Origin: Oscillospiraceae bacterium
GTDB taxonomy: Bacteria > Bacillota > Clostridia > Oscillospirales > Ruminococcaceae
Direction: 5' to 3'
DNA: 64,000 bases
Assembly (NCBI GenBank): GCA_014799385.1
Contig: JAAVIC010000033.1
Span: forward strand, 124,001-188,000
The notes beneath the pieces are model-generated. The model worked only from the letters and a program-made list of their open reading frames with translations, did no database searches and was not told where the DNA came from. The position numbers were made by a program, and so were the translations under genes. Below, in pieces: positions 60,986 to 64,000 of this stretch (its first letter is position 1; each line of letters opens with the position of its first letter).

Positions 60986-61690
60986 TTATGAAATTACTGC
61001 CCCAAAGTCATTCAATGTTCCCGCGAGATCCGAAGATTCGGTGACAACGTGTGTATACGCTTCGGGAACTCTTCCCACGATAATCGTTTCCGCCGCGATA
61101 ATGCTGGTGCTTACCGGCACACGCGTGGAAAACCCCGGAATCAGCGCGTCAACGTCCGCGTTGATTTCGATTATGATCCTATGGAGCGTCTGGTTAATCC
61201 CCGCCTCGGTGAACTCGCTTATTACAGTGGTTGTCGCATATCCTACCGGAACCACGCTCATTCCCACATTAAAACCTTTGCCATGAAGAACCTGAAGCCC
61301 AAGCAGCGTTCCGATCGGAATTTCGATATTCACCGCGGACATTCGCTCTATTTCGCGCTCTATACGCTCGGCGACTTCGGTTTTCAAGCGGTTAATGTTC
61401 ATCACATTGCTCTCTACGGAAACAATTTCCCCCTCGGCATTTGCGGTTAGATTAACCAACGTTGAATATTGTGCGCCCTCGCGTTCGATTTCCGCCAAAA
61501 CCGCGTCATTGATTATCTTGGATACCATTTCGTGACACTGATAAGCGTTGATGGATTCCACCATCGGACGGAAGCTCAGATCTGCCAGAAACAGCAATCC
61601 TAAAACAATCAGAGATAACGCGATAAGTTTTATCCCCAGCTTTTGTAAAAAGCCGCGCGGTGATTTTCTTCTTGCGCTTCTTGTACTCAT
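60986..61690 (-). CDS. yunB: Sporulation protein YunB
   Basis: A 234-residue membrane-anchored YunB. Start ATG 61690 follows SD GGGAGG at 10 bp; the GTG at 61699 would touch the SD. An N-terminal helix (LGIKLIALSLIVLGLLFLADL) is followed by the outside YunB domain (ESNVMNINRLKTEVAERIEREI, VEIPIGTLLGLQVLHGKGFNV). YunB is made in the mother cell and is needed for normal sporulation in B. subtilis. Confidence 0.92.
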   Translation of the reverse strand: MSTRSARRKSPRGFLQKLGIKLIALSLIVLGLLFLADLSFRPMVESINAYQCHEMVSKIINDAVLAEIEREGAQYSTLVNLTANAEGEIVSVESNVMNINRLKTEVAERIEREIERMSAVNIEIPIGTLLGLQVLHGKGFNVGMSVVPVGYATTTVISEFTEAGINQTLHRIIIEINADVDALIPGFSTRVPVSTSIIAAETIIVGRVPEAYTHVVTESSDLAGTLNDFGAVIS

Positions 61691-61752
61691 TCGGCTCACC
61701 CCTCCCGTATTATATGTTTATTACGGAAAAGTGTGAATTATGGCTTTGTCCT

Positions 61753-61773
61753 AAACATCGCTACGCGATGTTT
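61753..61773. repeat. Hairpin between the M18 peptidase and yunB
   Basis: AAACATCGC-TAC-GCGATGTTT is a 9-bp stem, and the plus strand then reads TAGCGTTTTTTT. It follows the M18 stop by about 40 bp on the minus strand, where there is no T run, so it is only a weak terminator there. Confidence 0.5.
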
Positions 61774-61814
61774 TAGCGTTTTTTTCTCCAAATTGTTTGT
61801 AAATGATTTACAAT

Positions 61815-63221
61815 TTAACTGTTAATAAAAGCCTCGAATGCCTTAAATGCCGCGTATACATCGGTCTTGGCGGTGATTTCAAACGGAGCGTGCATACTCA
61901 TAACCGGTACGCCGATGTCGATCGTATCAACATTGAGATTCGCGATATAAGCAGCAACTGTTCCGCCGCCGCCGATGTCCACCTTGCCGAGCTCGCCCGT
62001 CTGCCAGATTACGCCTTTTTTGTCAAGCAAAGCGCGGATTTCGCCCACGAACTCCGCCGATGCGTCCGAAGTTCCGCTCTTACCGCGCGAGCCGGTGTAT
62101 TTTGTTACGCATACTCCGCCGTTCAGCACGGAAGCATTGTTCTTCTCGAATACGTCCGGAAAGGTCGGGTCGTATGCCGCGTTTACATCTGCGGAAAGGC
62201 ACTTTGAATTTGAAAGCACCTCCCTGCCCTTCACACCGAAAGTCGCCGCCAGATCCGCGATAAAATACTTCAGATACGCGGAGCGCAAGCCCGTGTTGCC
62301 ATCGGAGCCTGTTTCCTCCTTATCGGTGAGAATCGCGATAGCCGTTTTGCGCACGGATTTCGCGTTCAGCACCGCCATAAGCTCGGTATACGCGCACACT
62401 CTGTCGTCTTGACCGTAGCCGCCGACAAGACTTCTGTCAAAGCCAATATCGCGCGCCTTAAACGCGGGAACGGCTTCCAGTTCCGCAGAGAGAAAATCCG
62501 CCTCGGTAATTCCGTACTTCTCATTGAGAATCATCAGCAGATTGAGCTTTACGGCCTCGCTTGCCTCATCGTCCTTAAACGGGCGCGAACCAACGATTAT
62601 ATTCAGTTCCTCGCCCTTTACAAGCTCAGTAGAGGGACGTTTCATCTGCGTGGTCGCCAAATGCGGCAGCAAGTCCGACACGCAGAACACCGGGTCGCCC
62701 TCATCCTCGCCGATATTCACGGTGATTTTGCTTCCGTCCGTCTTGACAATCACGCCGTGCAGCGAAAGCGGTACGGTCGGCCACTGATACTTCTTGATTC
62801 CGCCGTAGTAGTGGGTCTTGAAATAACCTACCTCGTCCTTTTCGTACAGCGGATTTTGTTTCATATCCAAACGCGGGGAGTCGATATGCGCAGCCACGAG
62901 ATTTACGCCCTTTTCAATCGGCTCCTTTCCAACAATTGCCAGAATCACGGACTTTTCGCGATTTACGAGATACACCTTGTCCCCCGCTTTGTAGGTCTTA
63001 TCCTTGTCAAACGGAGCGAATCCGTGTTCCTTGGCAGCCTGTTTGATAAACGCTGTTGCTTCGCGTTCGGTCTTAGCCGCATCGAGGAAGTGCTTATAAT
63101 CCTCGCAGAATTTGTCCATCTTCTTGATTTCCGCATCGCTCATTCGGAGATATGCGTTCTTTTTCTGCATAAACAGCTTTTCCTTAAGCTCCTTTGCCGA
63201 CTGATTTTCTTTTTTAGCCAT
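61815..63221 (-). CDS. M18-family zinc aminopeptidase
   Basis: A 468-residue aspartyl-type aminopeptidase. The di-zinc site is visible in LVAAHIDSPRLDMK (His), GYGQDDRVCAYTELM (Asp), ILTDKEETGSDGNTG (Glu), LSADVNAAYDPTF (Asp) and VMSMHAPFEI (His). M18 enzymes trim N-terminal residues of peptides in the cytoplasm. SD AAAGGGAA. Confidence 0.93.
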   Translation of the reverse strand: MAKKENQSAKELKEKLFMQKKNAYLRMSDAEIKKMDKFCEDYKHFLDAAKTEREATAFIKQAAKEHGFAPFDKDKTYKAGDKVYLVNREKSVILAIVGKEPIEKGVNLVAAHIDSPRLDMKQNPLYEKDEVGYFKTHYYGGIKKYQWPTVPLSLHGVIVKTDGSKITVNIGEDEGDPVFCVSDLLPHLATTQMKRPSTELVKGEELNIIVGSRPFKDDEASEAVKLNLLMILNEKYGITEADFLSAELEAVPAFKARDIGFDRSLVGGYGQDDRVCAYTELMAVLNAKSVRKTAIAILTDKEETGSDGNTGLRSAYLKYFIADLAATFGVKGREVLSNSKCLSADVNAAYDPTFPDVFEKNNASVLNGGVCVTKYTGSRGKSGTSDASAEFVGEIRALLDKKGVIWQTGELGKVDIGGGGTVAAYIANLNVDTIDIGVPVMSMHAPFEITAKTDVYAAFKAFEAFINS

Positions 63222-63241
63222 AATAATATTTCCCTTTCGGT

Positions 63242-63826
63242 TTATTTTTTATTGTAAAGCCTGAGATACATATCCATAGCTTTAGTGATCTTGCGAACAT
63301 AGTGCTCGGTGTCCTTGATCGGAATTTTGTCGAGATGTTCGCCGTCCAATGAATATCGCCTGTCCGCAAGCCATTCGTTGACATTTCCGCGACCCGCGTG
63401 ATAAGCCGCCGCGACCGCCTCAACATTGCCGAACTCCTCATACAGATACCCCAACAGCCAACAACCGTATTTGATATTAGTTTCGGGGTCATACATATCG
63501 GTATACACTGTGTCATCATCGTCCATCTTGAACTTTATCCAGTCGAAGGTATCCTCCATAATCTGCATAAGTCCGCGTGCGCCGACATTGGAAACAGCGT
63601 CCCGACGGAATCCGCTTTCGGTCTTGATCACCGCATAGACAAGATATTTGTCTACATTATATTCAGCCGAGTATTTCTCGACATATTCCTCATATTTAAT
63701 CGGGTAGTTTCGATCGATATATATACTGTATATGATATATACAAGCATTCCCAACAGCATAGCCGATATAATCGATACAACTATCACAAACGGCGCTATG
63801 CTCTTTTTTCTTTTACGAGTTGTCAT
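63242..63826 (-). CDS. Lytic transglycosylase (SLT domain)
   Basis: A 194-residue anchored lytic transglycosylase that cuts peptidoglycan glycan strands. An N-terminal helix (IAPFVIVVSIISAMLLGMLVYIIYSI) precedes the SLT fold: VYAVIKTESGFRRDAVSNVGARGLMQIMEDTFDWI with the catalytic Glu in KTESGF, then AAAYHAGRGNVNEWL. It overlaps coaE by 4 bp. Confidence 0.93.
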   Translation of the reverse strand: MTTRKRKKSIAPFVIVVSIISAMLLGMLVYIIYSIYIDRNYPIKYEEYVEKYSAEYNVDKYLVYAVIKTESGFRRDAVSNVGARGLMQIMEDTFDWIKFKMDDDDTVYTDMYDPETNIKYGCWLLGYLYEEFGNVEAVAAAYHAGRGNVNEWLADRRYSLDGEHLDKIPIKDTEHYVRKITKAMDMYLRLYNKK

Positions 63827-64000
63827 TTTATGCCTTTCAATTTGTCAATCACATCATAAGCGCGCTCGAAAAGCCGCTCCTTTGTGTCGTTATTTTCGAT
63901 GGTAAAGTCGGAATGTTCCTTGAAAAACTCCGCAGAATGCTGCGAGGAAAGCCGCGCTTTTGCTTGCTCTTCGGTTAGCTTATCGCGCCTGCAAATCCGT
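63823..64000 (-). CDS. coaE: Dephospho-CoA kinase, C-terminal part (5' truncated by window edge)
   Basis: The last 58 codons of a reading frame running off the right edge. The translation contains RRDKLTEEQAKARLSSQHS and SDFTIENNDTKERLFERAYDVIDKL, the closing lid and helix of dephospho-CoA kinase (RD.LTEEQA..R...Q). It makes CoA from dephospho-CoA. It is upstream of the transglycosylase with an ATGA overlap. The N-terminal P-loop is outside. Confidence 0.88.
   Translation of the reverse strand, partial: RICRRDKLTEEQAKARLSSQHSAEFFKEHSDFTIENNDTKERLFERAYDVIDKLKGIK

Overview
The window reads as ordinary chromosome from an anaerobic, endospore-forming Gram-positive bacterium of the class Clostridia, most likely the Oscillospiraceae/Ruminococcaceae. 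Support for this comes from the sporulation genes (cotJA-cotJB-cotJC, a SpoVB-like flippase, yabP, yabQ, yunB), the order flippase-mazG-HU-rqcP-yabP-yabQ-divIC, NifS/NifU-type Fe-S assembly, GatCAB indirect tRNA amidation, a stand-alone PduL acyltransferase, purine-rich Shine-Dalgarno sites and many clean sigma-A promoters with 17-bp spacers. Base composition is moderate. No phage, conjugative element, intact insertion sequence or CRISPR array is visible. The genus is an inference.

Layout. 1-3.8 kb (+): end of deoB, an Mrp ATPase, a C_GCAxxG_C_C protein, then nifS-nifU. 3.8-9.1 kb (-): a shikimate operon aroB-aroA-(GNAT)-(unknown)-aroC with two small unknown genes. 9.2-13.1 kb (-): a chemoreceptor, a Xer-type recombinase and an unknown protein. 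13.1-14.4 kb: a degenerate intergenic stretch and a + strand gene joining a histone-H1-like tail to an SCP2-like domain. 14.5-18.6 kb (-): four genes (HpcH/HpaI-type lyase, phosphoribosyltransferase-TRSP, phosphoribosyltransferase-PELOTA, HAD phosphatase) that match the nucleoside-like biosynthetic module known from tellurium-resistance (Ter) stress operons, here with no TerD-type genes. 18.7-20.7 kb: tandem repeats, initiator tRNA-Met, a degenerate signal-peptidase-like membrane protein and tRNA-Thr. 20.8-24.6 kb (-): zur-znuA-tfoX C domain-alkyltransferase-like-znuC-znuB behind a Fur-family box. 24.6-30 kb: pduL plus an unknown (+), then tex with three tandem ComEA-like HhH genes (-).

30-34.7 kb: a lipoprotein, a formate/nitrite transporter, a small membrane-protein/XRE operon with three direct-repeat operators, an MBL hydrolase and cotJABC. 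34.9-42.2 kb (+): the SpoVB-like-to-divIC sporulation/division cluster with two long palindromic elements, cardiolipin synthase and an S1-domain protein. 42.2-47.8 kb (-): rarA, a PRPP synthetase, a methyltransferase, NADAR, glyA and a SLOG protein. 47.9-48.7 kb (+): an RHH-XRE-RHH regulator trio that shares a candidate operator with the SLOG gene. 48.9-53.8 kb (-): leuCD...leuB with two GNAT genes and a Tpt1/KptA inserted. 53.9-64 kb (-): unknowns, gatCAB, ligA, yunB, an M18 aminopeptidase, a lytic transglycosylase and the end of coaE.

The strongest candidate for a little-studied system is the Ter-type nucleoside module at 14.5-18.6 kb. Next are the divergent SLOG/RHH-XRE-RHH cassette, the H1-tail/SCP2 fusion and the XRE-controlled small membrane protein operon. 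Everything is read by eye from sequence and from memory of protein families; no database search was run.
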